The position numbers were made by a program, and so were the translations under genes. Shown piece by piece: positions 40,734 through 53,295 of a DNA stretch of 64,000 nucleotides. This DNA is from Cryptosporidium bovis (lineage: Eukaryota > Apicomplexa > Conoidasida > Eucoccidiorida > Cryptosporidiidae). The stretch spans positions 1-64,000 of the forward strand of contig VHIT02000012.1 of assembly GCA_009768925.2 (NCBI GenBank), read 5' to 3'. The notes below the pieces were generated by a model. It was not told where the DNA came from. It searched no databases and worked only from the letters and a program-made list of their open reading frames with translations. Position 1 is the stretch's first letter. Each line of letters starts with the position of its first letter.

Positions 40734-43700
40734 GTGATAATGACGACTATTATTACTATTATGATTATTATTAATACTATTATTACTATCATTGCTGTTA
40801 TTGTATATGTTATTATCACTATTATTGATGCTACTAGAATGTGAGTGAGTAAGGGCATTGTTATTTAAAGGTTTATTTCTTATCAAATTATCATATTGCA
40901 TTGATCTTTGATTGTATTGGCTATTATTATTATTATTATTATTATTATTGTTATTAATATGATTACCATCATTTCTGAAATTTGAAAATTCGTCATTTGA
41001 GGGTGAGTAAATAATCCGATTATGTTGTTGAATTCCCGAGGGAAGTGAATTTTTATTAATATTTCCAGTAGTAAGGTTATTGTTTATGGGTAAATGTAAT
41101 TCCTGTGTAGCGTGAATATAATTTTTGTGAGCAACAACCTGACAATTATTGTCACTGCTAAGGTTATTATTGTTATTAATGGTATTGACATTATTTATAA
41201 CACCATGGGAATGAATTGCATTTTGAAAAGTATTAATTTTGTAACTATGACAGTGGTTTGAAGAAGTAAATTGTTTAGTGTGGTTAGAAATATTGTTCTG
41301 AATGTAACTATTAGAAGAAGGTATAACAGTATTACTATTATTTATTTTTTGATGATGAATGTGGTTCTTATTTTGAATATGTTGTGGGATATTTTGATGA
41401 TTTGAAGTAAATTTATTCGGGTCATGTGAAATTTGTTCACTTATTTTTTGCCCATTTTGAATTTTAACAATATTGTTAATTTTGTTATGCATTTCAATAT
41501 GTTGATTTTTAAATGGTGGATTATAAATTTTAACCTGGTCAGTTAATGAAGAATTTACATACTGCTGTAAAGGTTTATTATGAATATTATTAGCACTGTT
41601 ATTGCTTCGATGAAGATTATTATTATTTATACTACTGTTATTGCTAATACTATCATATTGTTGTTTTTTTATCTGTGGTTCATTGTAATCATCTTCATCA
41701 TCTATCTCAATAACATCTTGACTGTAATTTGTAGAATTAATCATGTCTTGAGATTTTGATTGAGGTTTTATTTTATTTTTCTCTGTTGAAACTTTATCAA
41801 TCGATTTATTATTATGTTTTTTATTAATGGATAAATGATTATTTGAACTTGTAACGTTATCGATATTTATATTGCCAAAACCTTCTAAATTGTAACTTAA
41901 TGAAGAATCTGGTAAATATTTTGATTTATTTAAACCAAATGAATGAAACTTAACTAATTCTTCAAAAGGAAGGTGAAATAATTTGTCTAGTATAATTGAC
42001 AATATAGATAGATGCGGTGTTGTTTTTATTGATGGAAACAATTTACCTGCACTAAAACCATTTATTTCAATATCATTTATATCATTTACAGGTATGCTTC
42101 TTATGGACAAAAATATATCGGCATAATTATTTTTTGTTACATCCAATTGAAAGTCACAGTTGCTTTTAATATTATTGTTACTGTTACTATTACTATTGTC
42201 ATCATTATCTCTATCACTATTATTAGCACTTTCATCATTTAACTTCCATATTCTATATATCAAGCCCTTTAAAAAATATGTCTTTTCCTCAATTTTATCA
42301 ATAGGTACAAGCACATCATCATATTGACAAATAATATCAACATATATCGGTAATTTGTTTTGTAAGGATAATAGTGGATATTTAAAAAGCAAAGATACAT
42401 CCTTAATTACCATTAATGAGGAACACAAGGCTACTGTTATTATTCTGATCAGTGTTCTTGACGAACTCCTCTTGCCAATAAGTAATAAGAATTGTCCGAA
42501 AATTTCAAATTCAGATGATATAGGACTTGTTAATAGCTCTAAATAATAAGATTTACTCATTAATATTAACTTATCAATGTTTTTATCTCCATTATTAATA
42601 TTGCTTCTGATATTTTCAGGAAAGCATAAAAACGGTACTATTATATGTTTATTATTTAAATTTGTTGTATTAGAATTATAATAATCGTATTTATGCTTTT
42701 TATTATTAATATTGTTTTCTTCCTCAATTTGTAACTCTGAATACAATCTTTTATTACTTATACTTTGATGAATTGCATTACCATACTTACTATTAACACA
42801 AATGATATTACTGTCATTATTTTTTGATAACGTATTTTTGATTTCATTGCCAAAAAACTCTAAAGATAAATTTGAATAATAATTATCATCAATTAGTATT
42901 TTTGGTATATCATATTCAAGTGGCCAATATAATTTTTGAGTGTTCTCTTCATTAAAATTATATAAATCACTGTAATTAACTTGATCGTAATCGGTAATAT
43001 TACTATTGTTCTCTGCAAGAATTTTATCATTGGAATTTAAATCAAGCGAGTTATTATTTTTATTGAATTTACAAATATTAACAACACTACTTTTATACCT
43101 TATATATTTTGGCACATCAAAGTACATTATTGGGTTTTCCCATCTTCTATTGAATATAAGAATGTGCCTTCTATTTACATCAATAGTAGAGGTTTTGCAA
43201 TAAAACCAAGTGAATTCAATTACTGGCTGTTTAATATAGTAATTATCAAATTTAGAAGATCTTATAATATTTTTTTTATTTTGCCCTGACCAATTAAGTA
43301 TTGGCTGTTTAATATTCTGTAATAAGTAATGATAATATTGAATATTATCATTATCATCTTCCTCATCATTGATGTAAATTATACCGTTTACTTCATGCAC
43401 ATTGCTATGATTTGTATTACTACAATTTTTATTGATGGTATTATTGCCATTATTTTTATTGACATCATTGCTTTTATTTAAAATTTTTGTTTTGATATGG
43501 TTTACTAGGTTATTTATTTTTCTTTGTGTAACTCCAGATACTATTGATATGTAAAATGATAAAGTGAAAAATTGTGACAAAGATTTAATAAATCTATTAA
43601 AAAAATGACCTGGATAATAATATAATTCATTTTCTTGGAGTTTTTTTGTTTTGCTATTATAGTAATTCATATACAAATTTAATCTATTGTAATTAAAATA

Positions 43701-46700
43701 GTCTAAATTTCTTATATTGTCAATTGAATCATTCAATATATTTAAATCAACTTCATAACATGAGTTAGAACTTATAAAATCATCCAAAAGCTTTTTTGTA
43801 TGATTTATTACCTCTTTTGATTGTTTTACTACATTACCATCATTTTGTAAATTTAATACGTCATATAATTTAATTTTTAACTTAAAGTGTACTTTTTTAT
43901 CTAATTCAATTAGCAATAATATTTGCATTCCTATATCTCTTAGTCCAAATGATATTATATACTTATCTATGGCAAGTATATTCTTTAGCTTTATTGTATT
44001 AAATGAGTCATATGAACCATCAAAGTCATTTATTAACAACTCATTTATTTTCTCATTATTTTTGTATTGCAATATTGAAAATGTTATCATGATCTCATAA
44101 GTTTTTAATAAATCCCAGTAACACTCTATTATTCCTTTATTATTTTGAATGTTACTTTTATTATTGCTCATTACATTATACAGATAATCTAATATTAATT
44201 TAATATAAAGTTTTATGAAATAATTATTCAATATTTTGTCCAAAAATAATACATTAATTGAATTATCTATTAAATAAATACTTAAACTACCAGACTCGTA
44301 ATTCAATAATTTTAATAATTGATTTACCAAGTGATCACCAAATAAAAAAGGCCAAGCAATTACTTCTATATCTAATTTCCATGGAAATATATTTATTATT
44401 TTAAAATCACTCCTTTGAATTGGAGTGTAATAATTATAAAATTTATTTGAATTAATATATACATCATTATTATTTGGTATTGTGTAATAACCTAAATATA
44501 TTGTTTCTAGTATTATGTGTATAAATTTGAGCAATACTCCTAAATTATATAGCAAATCGTTTAAATTATTATCACAATTGATAAAAATCAATGATATTTT
44601 ATCCACCAGTCCCCACTTGTTTAATATATTATTATCTTTATTGGACAAATTTTCATTCATTAAACTACTACAACTGTACTTAACAAAGTAATTGTCTGAC
44701 AATTTATGAATATTATCTCCTGTGCTACTTTTTTTACTACAAATAAATGGTATTGGAGTGAAACCATTCATATAAAAAGTATTAAATTCACTATTTTGAT
44801 TTGTTTTTATTATTAGCTTATAATAATAAAAATTTTCATTAACTACATCGTCTTGAATTTCATCTAAATCATTATTTTCTTTTTTTTTGATTATCTGCAT
44901 TTTAAATTCAACTTTAGGATTAACCACGTCACATTTATATAATTGAAACAACAAATCATATTCTTTTATGTTATTATCATAATTGCTTACAATACCATTA
45001 TTATTTATTATTGAATACAGTTTGAATGGAAAGAACCAGGATAATATATCAAAATTATTCGTAGCATAAATATTTGTATCTAATGCATCATAATAAATAT
45101 TATTTGCGTTATTACCATTTGTAAATACAACTTTGCTATCTTCATATTTGCTATATACATCATAATATACATTCTTTTTTATATTTTGTATTGATTCAAT
45201 AAATTTTATTATTTCGATATTATTATTCACATAGTTTGAATAAGTATTGTTTATGCGTAATATTAATAAATCCTCTATTATATTTTTGTTTTCATTATAA
45301 TCTTTATCAACAATAATATCTGTCATTTCTAAGTCAAATTCACCAATTATTACTTTACCTTTAATATTATTAGTAAAGTTATTGTAGTCTAAATTATTGA
45401 TACCAAATATTTTATAATTTTCATAGAAATTTTCTATAGTAGTAATTGTATAGGGATTATTACTCATATAGAATAACTTTATTAGTTCTATAATATTTTT
45501 TTCTATATTTATTCTTATATAAATTATTTTTAAATTATCAACTTGAGGATTTACATAAAAAAATAAATCAAATATATCCAATTCATTCCTTTCGTTTATT
45601 TTATTCACACAACTTATTATTGTTAATATATTATCTATTACTGTATTTAAGATTACCATCCTATTATTCATTTGTGACGTATTATTTTTAACTAGAATAT
45701 GTTTTTTATTTTCAATATAACTGTTGTTTTCACCTATATATGAGTATTTTATTGAATTTTTTACATTTTCTGGAATATTTGTTATGTGTATCCAATTGTT
45801 CTTAATTATTAATTTATTTCTTAACTTTTGATATTTTGTTAATTTAATTAAATATGGTAATACTTGCAACAAAAAATTAGCGTTGCTTTTTATACATTTA
45901 ATTAAATTTTCATAATAAACTGGGTAATCTCTCCAAATTGATTGATCAAAAGTTAAATCCTTAATTAATAATGAGCCTGAAAATATGTCAAATTCTATAA
46001 TATATTCACTGAAGTCATATATATTAATTAATATATAATTTCCATTTTTACCTAAGGTTATTTTTATATTGTTTATATTTTCGCTGTTTATACTAATTAC
46101 ATACTCATTGTTAATTAACATATTGTAACACAATTCAATTACAAAATATCTCATTATTTTTGATACGTTATTTAATATTTTAGATAAATCTAATACACAT
46201 TGACTATTATCCTTTTCCAAATTACATAGATACAACCAATTTACATGGTTTTTTATTTTATTTAATATATCAACTATATCGTCATTAAATAAAGTCGTAT
46301 TATTTATATACAATGATAATGGCCATAATATACAATTTATCTCTCCATTAGGAAACATTAAAAATCTTAATATTATTTCTTGATATCCAACTAAATTTTT
46401 ACTCTTGCTATATAGAAAGTTTTTTTTTTCTTCCGATTTATTTAATTTGTATTTTGACAATTTACTATAATTATCTGGGTTTAAAATCAATAAACTAGTA
46501 TTTAAATCAATACTACTATATAAATAAATATCTAAATATTTATATTTCAAATCATTAAAATGGTACTCACTCATTTCTGAGTGATATATTCCACACATTC
46601 TTTCTTCTTTAATACAAAGTATAGATTGTTCCAGCAATATTTCCAAAACTATCTCGCCTGTTATTGTATTTGAAAGCTTAAATATCTCACCAAGTATATC

Positions 46701-47612
46701 TTCATTGTTCTTTTTATCATTCTCTAATATTCGTATCTCATTCATAATTCTGTCTTTTTCATATTTACTATTACTATCACCATTGTTATCAACTATATTG
46801 TCTATTAATTTACTATTTAAATCTAACTTACTTTTTATCATATTCGCTTTCTTATTTATTATATACAATTTTGCCTGTAATATTTCTTTAAATGATCTAC
46901 TGTGTTCTGTATTTATTTTATAGTAATATGAAAGCTCTGGTATTGTTATTCTGGCATCTATTATTTGCCATTGCTTTAAATCTGATATAATTTTAATCAA
47001 AAATCTTGATTTTTTTTCTATAATTATTCTACCTTTATTTACACTAAAATTAACATTGCTTGATTTGATTATATCAGATTTTTTATATTGAACCATAAAT
47101 TCATTTTTTAATCTCCTTTCTATATCTTCTTTTTCTACATCTGTTAATTTAGGTATTATTATTTGTTTACCATTTTGAACAGCTAATTCATATAATAAAC
47201 TTGGAATTTGGGAATAATCTTTAAGTTTTAGCATATCAATAGATGCTTTTATATTCGGATTTGGACTTCCCATTATTGTCAATGCTGGAAATAGGTCGTA
47301 TGATAATTTTCTTAATTTAAATCTCAAAGATAATATACTCTCTCGTTCCTGTATTACTCTATTTATATCTTCTAATATTCTACTTAAGTTTCCTATTGCT
47401 AGCATTCTTAAAAATATTTCTCTTATTTCTGCTGAATATTCCCACAGACATGTTCTAGCTTCCTCCTGTATATTCGGATCAGTTGTCGATCTTCCTATTA
47501 AATCCAAAAACTCGCTATAACTATGCTCAATTATTTGTCGTGAAAGATATCCATATGATATTGGAATAAAAGATTTTTGGAATTCTTCAGTTTCTTCATT
47601 TGTAAGTCTCAT
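39963..47612 (-). CDS. MED14: Mediator complex subunit 14 (Rgr1) homologue
   Basis: Scaffold subunit linking Mediator head, middle and tail in RNA polymerase II transcription. It is 2549 residues, far above the usual 1000-1500. The N-terminal 130 residues match the MED14 family: a helical SYGYLSRQIIEHSYSEFLDL, then EEARTCLWEYSAEIREIFLRMLAIGNL (family form: ...RQLFVRLLALVKW). A helix leading to PALTIMGSPNPNIKASIDML and YSQIPSLLYEL follows, the last where relatives have YPRLP. A long, poorly conserved body follows. From about 1780 the chain is almost pure Asn/Ser/Gln/His low complexity, including a run of 12 His. It starts at the first ATG. The N-terminal similarity is clear to me, but the rest of the protein gives no independent support. 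Confidence 0.7.
40701..40733 (-). repeat. (CAT)11 trinucleotide repeat encoding polyhistidine
   Basis: Eleven perfect CAT codons on the minus strand, next to a CAC, inside the disordered tail of MED14. A likely polymorphic microsatellite. Confidence 0.95.
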
Positions 47613-48095
47613 TTCACCGTTAGTGTCAACTTAGAACAACTATAATATTAGGAACACGATTTCTTTTATGTTCTATTGAGCTTATATAAATAAATAAATA
47701 TATATATATAAATTATTTATTTATGTTATTTAAATCCTGTGTTTGTTTACTGTTATTTTTTTTGTTGTGTTACAATTCCCACTTTTTTTTTTTGTAATTA
47801 CCTTGCACTATTTAAGTAGAAATCATTTCAAGGCTTGACAAAAAATCAAGCTACTCGGCGCTATATATTTCAAAGATAAAAATATATACTTAAATAAAAA
47901 TTCCTCAAAACAGTTGTTTAATTAGAATAAAAAAATACACAAAAATTAGCATACTAGAGTGAAAATTTGAAATTATATTTTATATAAACAATTCTAATTT
48001 AAAGTGAGTGTTTATATCAAAAATTTAAATTATTATTTTTTCTTAACAAAAATAAATTTAGCGATTTAAATGTGTATGTAAAATTAAAAGTTATT
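47613..48095. promoter_or_regulatory. MED14 promoter region and SPO11 3' gap
   Basis: 483 bases. A perfect 6-bp inverted repeat GCTTGA/TCAAGC (47833-47851, loop CAAAAAA) is followed four bases later by CGGCGC (47856-47861), an E2F-like core. It is otherwise A/T runs, and no gene is seen. Confidence 0.4.
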
Positions 48096-49175
48096 TTATA
48101 AATCATCTAGTTCTTTAACTATAACTTTATAAATCCAGTCCTCCACATTAATAATGCAATCTATTTCAAATTTTTTAAGATCACTAGTCATTTGCTTGCA
48201 GATACCAACCCACTCTGATCTAATGTTATCAGGTATTCCTGGAAATGACTCAAATCTTTTCTTTGTACTAATAATCCTAGATAATTCATTTTCTGTGATA
48301 TTAGCAACGTTATCCTCTAATAAAATCCCTGTTTCAATTAATATAGATACAGGTGGTATTTTTAAAGGACGTATCCTAGATATACTAAATGTTGAATCAT
48401 ACCAAGTTTCTGATTTTCCACCAAGTAAATAATTTTCAGCAATGGAAAGACCATAACAATCATAATCACAAAGGATAAAGAATAACACGTTATCTGGAAG
48501 TTCCATATTTAATTTATACAATAATGCTCTTGTAGGTATGTCTGAAAAACCTTTGGCTGTAATTAATATACAAGAATTATCAAATTTTTTCATAAAATTT
48601 AGCTCGAGAAGTCTTTGAAAAATGGTATCTTTCTCGACGATTAAAACAAACTTTACTTCCATATATACATTAAATTTTAAGCTTTTTATACCTTTAAATA
48701 TATAAGGACTAATAGAATGACCTGTATTCTCAAATAAAGACAAACAATCAAGTTTAACATGTTTCTTACTAGTTTTTTCACCTGATTCAAACTCAAATCC
48801 ACTTATTGTTAATGGTCCTCTTATTCTTCCCTTAGCTGTGGATACTACGTTTAGCAATTCTCTTGGAATTTTAATTAAACGTGTTATTAATGCTATTGCT
48901 TTATTTGAATTCGCTTGTTTTTTATAAAGTCCCGGATTACTGTAATAAATATCTCTTAACGTTGAGTGGTAACCCTCAATTACATTTCTATGTAATATAT
49001 TCATTACTGTTATCAAACACGTTATAGAAAACATTTTCACAGACGATCTACCATTTAAAAATCTTACTGTAGTTTTATATACTGCAATCTCCAACTTATC
49101 CAATATATCCTTCTCAGTTTTATATTCAATAATGTCGTCTTTAACTATACGGTTTTCCCAATTTACTAGGTCCAT
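48096..49175 (-). CDS. SPO11: Spo11 / topoisomerase VI A subunit-like meiotic endonuclease
   Basis: Makes the DNA double-strand breaks that start meiotic recombination. It is 359 residues, the usual family length. The N-terminal winged-helix (CAP) part holds RDIYYSNPGLYKKQ, where the second Tyr (about 78) matches the catalytic Tyr of Spo11. The Toprim part has the metal-binding Glu in VEKDTIFQRL (about 181) and the acidic pair in CDYDCYG (Asp237, Asp239), where relatives have DPDP/DADPHG-like sequences. RGPLTISG also fits the family. It starts at the first ATG. All expected catalytic residues are present. A Topo VI B-like partner is not in the window. Confidence 0.9.
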   Translation of the reverse strand: MDLVNWENRIVKDDIIEYKTEKDILDKLEIAVYKTTVRFLNGRSSVKMFSITCLITVMNILHRNVIEGYHSTLRDIYYSNPGLYKKQANSNKAIALITRLIKIPRELLNVVSTAKGRIRGPLTISGFEFESGEKTSKKHVKLDCLSLFENTGHSISPYIFKGIKSLKFNVYMEVKFVLIVEKDTIFQRLLELNFMKKFDNSCILITAKGFSDIPTRALLYKLNMELPDNVLFFILCDYDCYGLSIAENYLLGGKSETWYDSTFSISRIRPLKIPPVSILIETGILLEDNVANITENELSRIISTKKRFESFPGIPDNIRSEWVGICKQMTSDLKKFEIDCIINVEDWIYKVIVKELDDL

Positions 49176-50637
49176 TTTTAATATTTATATTATAATTTAT
49201 ACTCTTATATACATCATAAATTATATGGCGAAATATACTAGAAAATCAGATATTTTCGTATATTAAATGAATATGAGCTAATATTTAAATTTATAACTTT
49301 GAGTTAATTTCTGCATATTTGTTTGTCAATCTAGAGTTCTGAACTGATAATTTATTTAAATTGTTAACTGGTAAATAATATGTATTAAATCAAATAATTC
49401 ACGGTAATTTGTGTTTTTATTTCTGCTTATACTTTCGTCTCTCTTTAAATTTAAGTAAATCTTTAGGTGAAGTGGATTATTGTTTAAAAAAATTAAAGAG
49501 TATTTATATTAAAAGAGTTAAATTTTTTTGTTATTATTCCATAATTACTCTGACACTTATAATTATATATTTTAGACATATTCTGTTAATATTACATGCA
49601 CTTTTAATTTGATAAAAAAGCACCCTGACAAAAAAATTAATGGCGCCTAAATAGTCTAGCTCGACGCTAAACTAATTAGACTTGGCAAATTTGAATTAGA
49701 TACGAAAAATAATAGTAAAAAAGAAATTAAATAACATAATAGAATAGGTTTGTATTTAAAAAAAGAAGAGGTCTGTAACTTCATTTATAAAGGGAAGAAA
49801 GAAGGGATTAAAAGTTTATTATAGATGTATAACATTAAATTGACAAATCAATAAACAGGTTCCTCCTTTTTTCTCTTTTTAACTTTGTAATTACCTGGAA
49901 TCGCAATTAACAAAGTGATACATAAATTAATGTTAAATTAATGCACTTATCACTACAAATATTGATGTTTGTTGTTTACTAGATATAGTTTACCTTGAAT
50001 AGGAGGTAACCCATTTAATGAATTAAAAATAATCAATTTAAGGAATCAATTAATTAAGGTTATATGTAGTACAAAGTTTAAGTAAATATTTGTAATCTGG
50101 AATATTCATCGTTATCATAGCTTTTTTGTTTTATTATTTGTCTCGTGTTTTGACGTGACTATAAAGATTGATACATTATAAATGGAATTCTTATTAATTA
50201 TTTGGTAATTAATTAGGACAAGAGGGCGACTCAATATTTAATTATTCTGGTATTTATCGCAATTTTTTAAATTAATTAATTTTATTTATGTATTGTATTT
50301 CGTACAGATAAGTACAATATTAAACATTAAAAGTAAATGGAAGACGATAACGAATAAATAACAATAATACAAAATAATATCAAAAACAGAAATTAAGTTA
50401 TACATGGTAATTCAATTAAAAAATAAATATTGTATTAATTGATAATTAACTGCATACCATAATATAGAGGAGAAAGTGTAAATTATATACATAAATACTA
50501 ATTCATTATAGAACATATACCTAATTCAAAATTCAAAAATTGGCACAGCTATTGTTATTATAACTGTGTACTACATTTTAAGTATATACTTTTAGAGGAA
50601 TAACAAAGATATAATTCAATTAGACGGTAATATAAAT
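49176..50637. promoter_or_regulatory. Divergent upstream region of SPO11 and a winged-helix-like gene
   Basis: 1.46 kb without a credible gene. Short frames such as the one at 49409-49612 are A+T-rich chance. It holds GGCGCC at 49642-49647 preceded by CTGACAAAAAAA, a layout shared with the MED14 promoter. TGACGTGAC (CRE-like) lies at about 50151-50159. A near-perfect inverted repeat, GTTTACCT/AGGTAAC, lies at about 49988-50010. Confidence 0.4.
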
Positions 50638-52326
50638 ATGTGGGAAGAAATATCAGAAGGCCAATTTGTTTCATCGTGTTTAAATAGATTTGATGATTGT
50701 TTAACTCATGAAACTTCAAGTTCACCTAGATCTGTTCAAGATGAAAAAATAAACACTAACAGAGGTAGTGTAAATAGTGATATTTTGAATGTAGATTGGA
50801 GTAATTACAGTGTATTGAATCATAATTCTGAAGTTATCCCAAGAAAAGGTTATCTGAGTAGAAATAATAAAAATGTGAATTTTCAGGATGAAGTTGGCAA
50901 TAGTAGTGATTTTAATACAAATAAGGTAAAATTACACAGCACCTATAAACATTTTTTGAACATGGATAGGGTAATGCCTTGGATTTCAAATATTGATTAT
51001 CCACAAAAAAATTATTTAAATAAATATAACTTCAAAAATGATAAAAACTATTATAGAAACGATAATTATGTTTGTAATTTAAATAGTAATGGTTGTAAAA
51101 ATGATTATTTCAATGATTCAAGAAAAATATTAAATGAAAATAGAAATACATTTTATGGTAATATAAGGAATAGTAATCTAAATACAACCTCACCAGTTAA
51201 AAGTGACATATCAACTTCAACGTCTTCGACATTAAATCCATCTTTCAATGAAAAAAACATGATAACATATGATGGTAATGGCAATATATTGGGTGATAAT
51301 GCAGTAGAGTACAATAATTATGAACAAGTCCCACCACTTGTATTAAATGCATTCAACAATGAAAAAAAAGAAGAAAATTATTACTATCTAGCAAACAACT
51401 TATTTAATGTACTTAGTCCTTCTTGGATATTATGTATTGACATTGCAGCAGTATTATTAACGAATACAGACAATAAAATGGCATTGAGTAATATTGGACC
51501 AAAGTTGTCATTTATATCTAGAGATGCATTGAGACAGATAAAACAGAAAAAATTATCCAGATTCATTAAGGAGCATAGTAGTTTTTTTGATATAAGAAGA
51601 CCATCTCCAAATCACTCAGCATTATATGTAACATTGAAATTTCCATTACCATCTATAATGCAGCAGTTTTTGCCGAAAATAACTGAACTTAGAAAGTACG
51701 AATCTGAAAGAAATCAATACAATATTTTTCAATCATCTGGTTATTATTTGAAAAATATGGACATAAATTCTAATTACTCTTTGCAAAATGAATTAGAGAA
51801 AGCATTTTGTGATAAATCATGTTTAAATAAGAAAAAATTAAATAATGAATATGATTTGTCAAGTGCCAGCAATGAATTCGTTGTCACCAGCAATAAGTCT
51901 AGTTTTAAAATAACTCAGATATATAATGAAATACCTACTGTGGTTAGATCTTTCCAAATGTATGAATGTTGGCTCTGTGTAAGGGAATTTGCTACTGTAT
52001 TGGTTCATCAACCTACACATACAATGGAGTTAAGGGAAATTGGTGTATTAATGTCTCAAAAAGCTAGAATTCAAGCCAAAAGAAACAGCTCAAAAAAAAA
52101 CTATAAATCGTTTCTGTTGTGCTATCCTAAGTTATTTAGAATATTTGGAAAAGATGATAATCATTCTATTCAGTGGATTGGAAGCCATCAAGACTTTATT
52201 AAACTTAGTTCAATTAAATATCAACCTCCTCAAACAGATGATGAATTGTTTAACATACCAACATTAAATGAGTCACATTCTCAATTTCTGTTTAACTTAA
52301 ACAACTGCTCTGTTTCACTAAAATAA
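50638..52326 (+). CDS. Protein with two related winged-helix-like (OST-HTH/LOTUS-like) modules
   Basis: 562 residues from the first ATG; not assigned to a named family. After a disordered Asn/Ser-rich head (1-225), two segments align with each other by eye: about 263-319 and 445-505. Shared positions are W-[I]LC, then A-x-VL, a Met-x-Leu, then IG, a middle Arg, KK, an aromatic Phe and a closing F-x-I. The first ends KKLSRFIKEHSSFFDI, the second KKNYKSFLLCYPKLFRI. This helix-helix-wing outline, ending in a hydrophobic strand, resembles the OST-HTH/LOTUS RNA-binding modules of Oskar/TDRD5/MARF1. The similarity between the two copies is seen directly; the LOTUS-like assignment is inference. No signal peptide or membrane segment is present. 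Confidence 0.65.
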   Translation: MWEEISEGQFVSSCLNRFDDCLTHETSSSPRSVQDEKINTNRGSVNSDILNVDWSNYSVLNHNSEVIPRKGYLSRNNKNVNFQDEVGNSSDFNTNKVKLHSTYKHFLNMDRVMPWISNIDYPQKNYLNKYNFKNDKNYYRNDNYVCNLNSNGCKNDYFNDSRKILNENRNTFYGNIRNSNLNTTSPVKSDISTSTSSTLNPSFNEKNMITYDGNGNILGDNAVEYNNYEQVPPLVLNAFNNEKKEENYYYLANNLFNVLSPSWILCIDIAAVLLTNTDNKMALSNIGPKLSFISRDALRQIKQKKLSRFIKEHSSFFDIRRPSPNHSALYVTLKFPLPSIMQQFLPKITELRKYESERNQYNIFQSSGYYLKNMDINSNYSLQNELEKAFCDKSCLNKKKLNNEYDLSSASNEFVVTSNKSSFKITQIYNEIPTVVRSFQMYECWLCVREFATVLVHQPTHTMELREIGVLMSQKARIQAKRNSSKKNYKSFLLCYPKLFRIFGKDDNHSIQWIGSHQDFIKLSSIKYQPPQTDDELFNIPTLNESHSQFLFNLNNCSVSLK

Positions 52327-53295
52327 ATATTATTTTGTGACCAATGAAGTGCTTCTTTAGTGGATTATTATTTTGATGAGTAATATCATGAACTCGTTAT
52401 TGTTAAACCAGTGTCAATTATCAAATGGAAATTGATGGAATATTAAAATTAACTTAAATACTAAGGTTTGGGTTGTTTAATATACCTTATCTTTTTTGTT
52501 TATTGTGAAATTAAAGTTAATTATCAAATTAATTTGTGTTATAAGAACAATTTATTTTGTGTTCATTTTGATTGTATTACATCTGTCACTCAAATTATGC
52601 TGATATACGGAATTATTTCTTTTTTTTTGTATTGTAGACAGACCTTAATAATTCGTTTGTTCATTAAACATTAATTCACGAGTAATATTCTTTAAGGACA
52701 GGAAACTAAACGATCACAAAATATGTCATTGCTAAATTTATTAGAAGTAAATAGGGAGATAGTAAACGAAAGTAATTGATACAAAATCATATATATACTA
52801 GATATAAATAAATAAAAGGATTATGTTATACAATTTAAAGATATAGTTAATAATTATATTCTCTTTTTTATATTATAATGTTAATGTATAATTTATACAC
52901 AAATATATTTATTTATGTAACTAGGCATCAAGTATTAGTTACACACGGACTGCCGCCAAAAGAGTACTTAATGGTCTAATAAGGCAAATTTATGTAGGGA
53001 TTGTTAATTTAACATTTGTATTAATATTTGATGAATTGTTATCGAATTAAATATATTAATTGTATTTAAATCGCAACATTGGTGTAAACATCATATACTA
53101 ATAGTGAATTGATTTTTTTTTTTTTTTAAGTTATTTGTATTAATTGCATTTTATATATATCACTTGTATGATTATTATTTGCAATAAAAGAAACAAAAAA
53201 ATAAATATATAAACCTATATTTGTTTTAAAAAAGTATTAATTTTTAAATAATAATGTACTTTTATTTAAGAAGTTGGCTAATATAAATAATATTA
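52327..53295. promoter_or_regulatory. Intergenic region upstream of an Asn-rich gene
   Basis: 969 bases. TTTGGCGG lies on the minus strand at 52953-52960, an E2F-like site about 340 bases before the next ATG. Poly-T at about 53112-53128. The short frame 52468-52674 looks like chance. No RNA is recognised. Confidence 0.4.

Noticed and set aside
40406-40858. Ile/Val/Thr-rich 150-codon frame
   Set aside because: Same-strand shifted reading of the Asn/His repeat tract of MED14; it mimics membrane helices only because AAT/CAT repeats read as ATA/ATT/ATC.
49409-49612. 67-codon frame upstream of SPO11
   Set aside because: Same reasoning: hydrophobic by composition and no start context or similarity that I recognise.
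52468-52674. Possible small membrane protein of 68 codons
   Set aside because: A+T-rich chance frame with a non-specific hydrophobic composition, within a promoter gap and with no supporting context.
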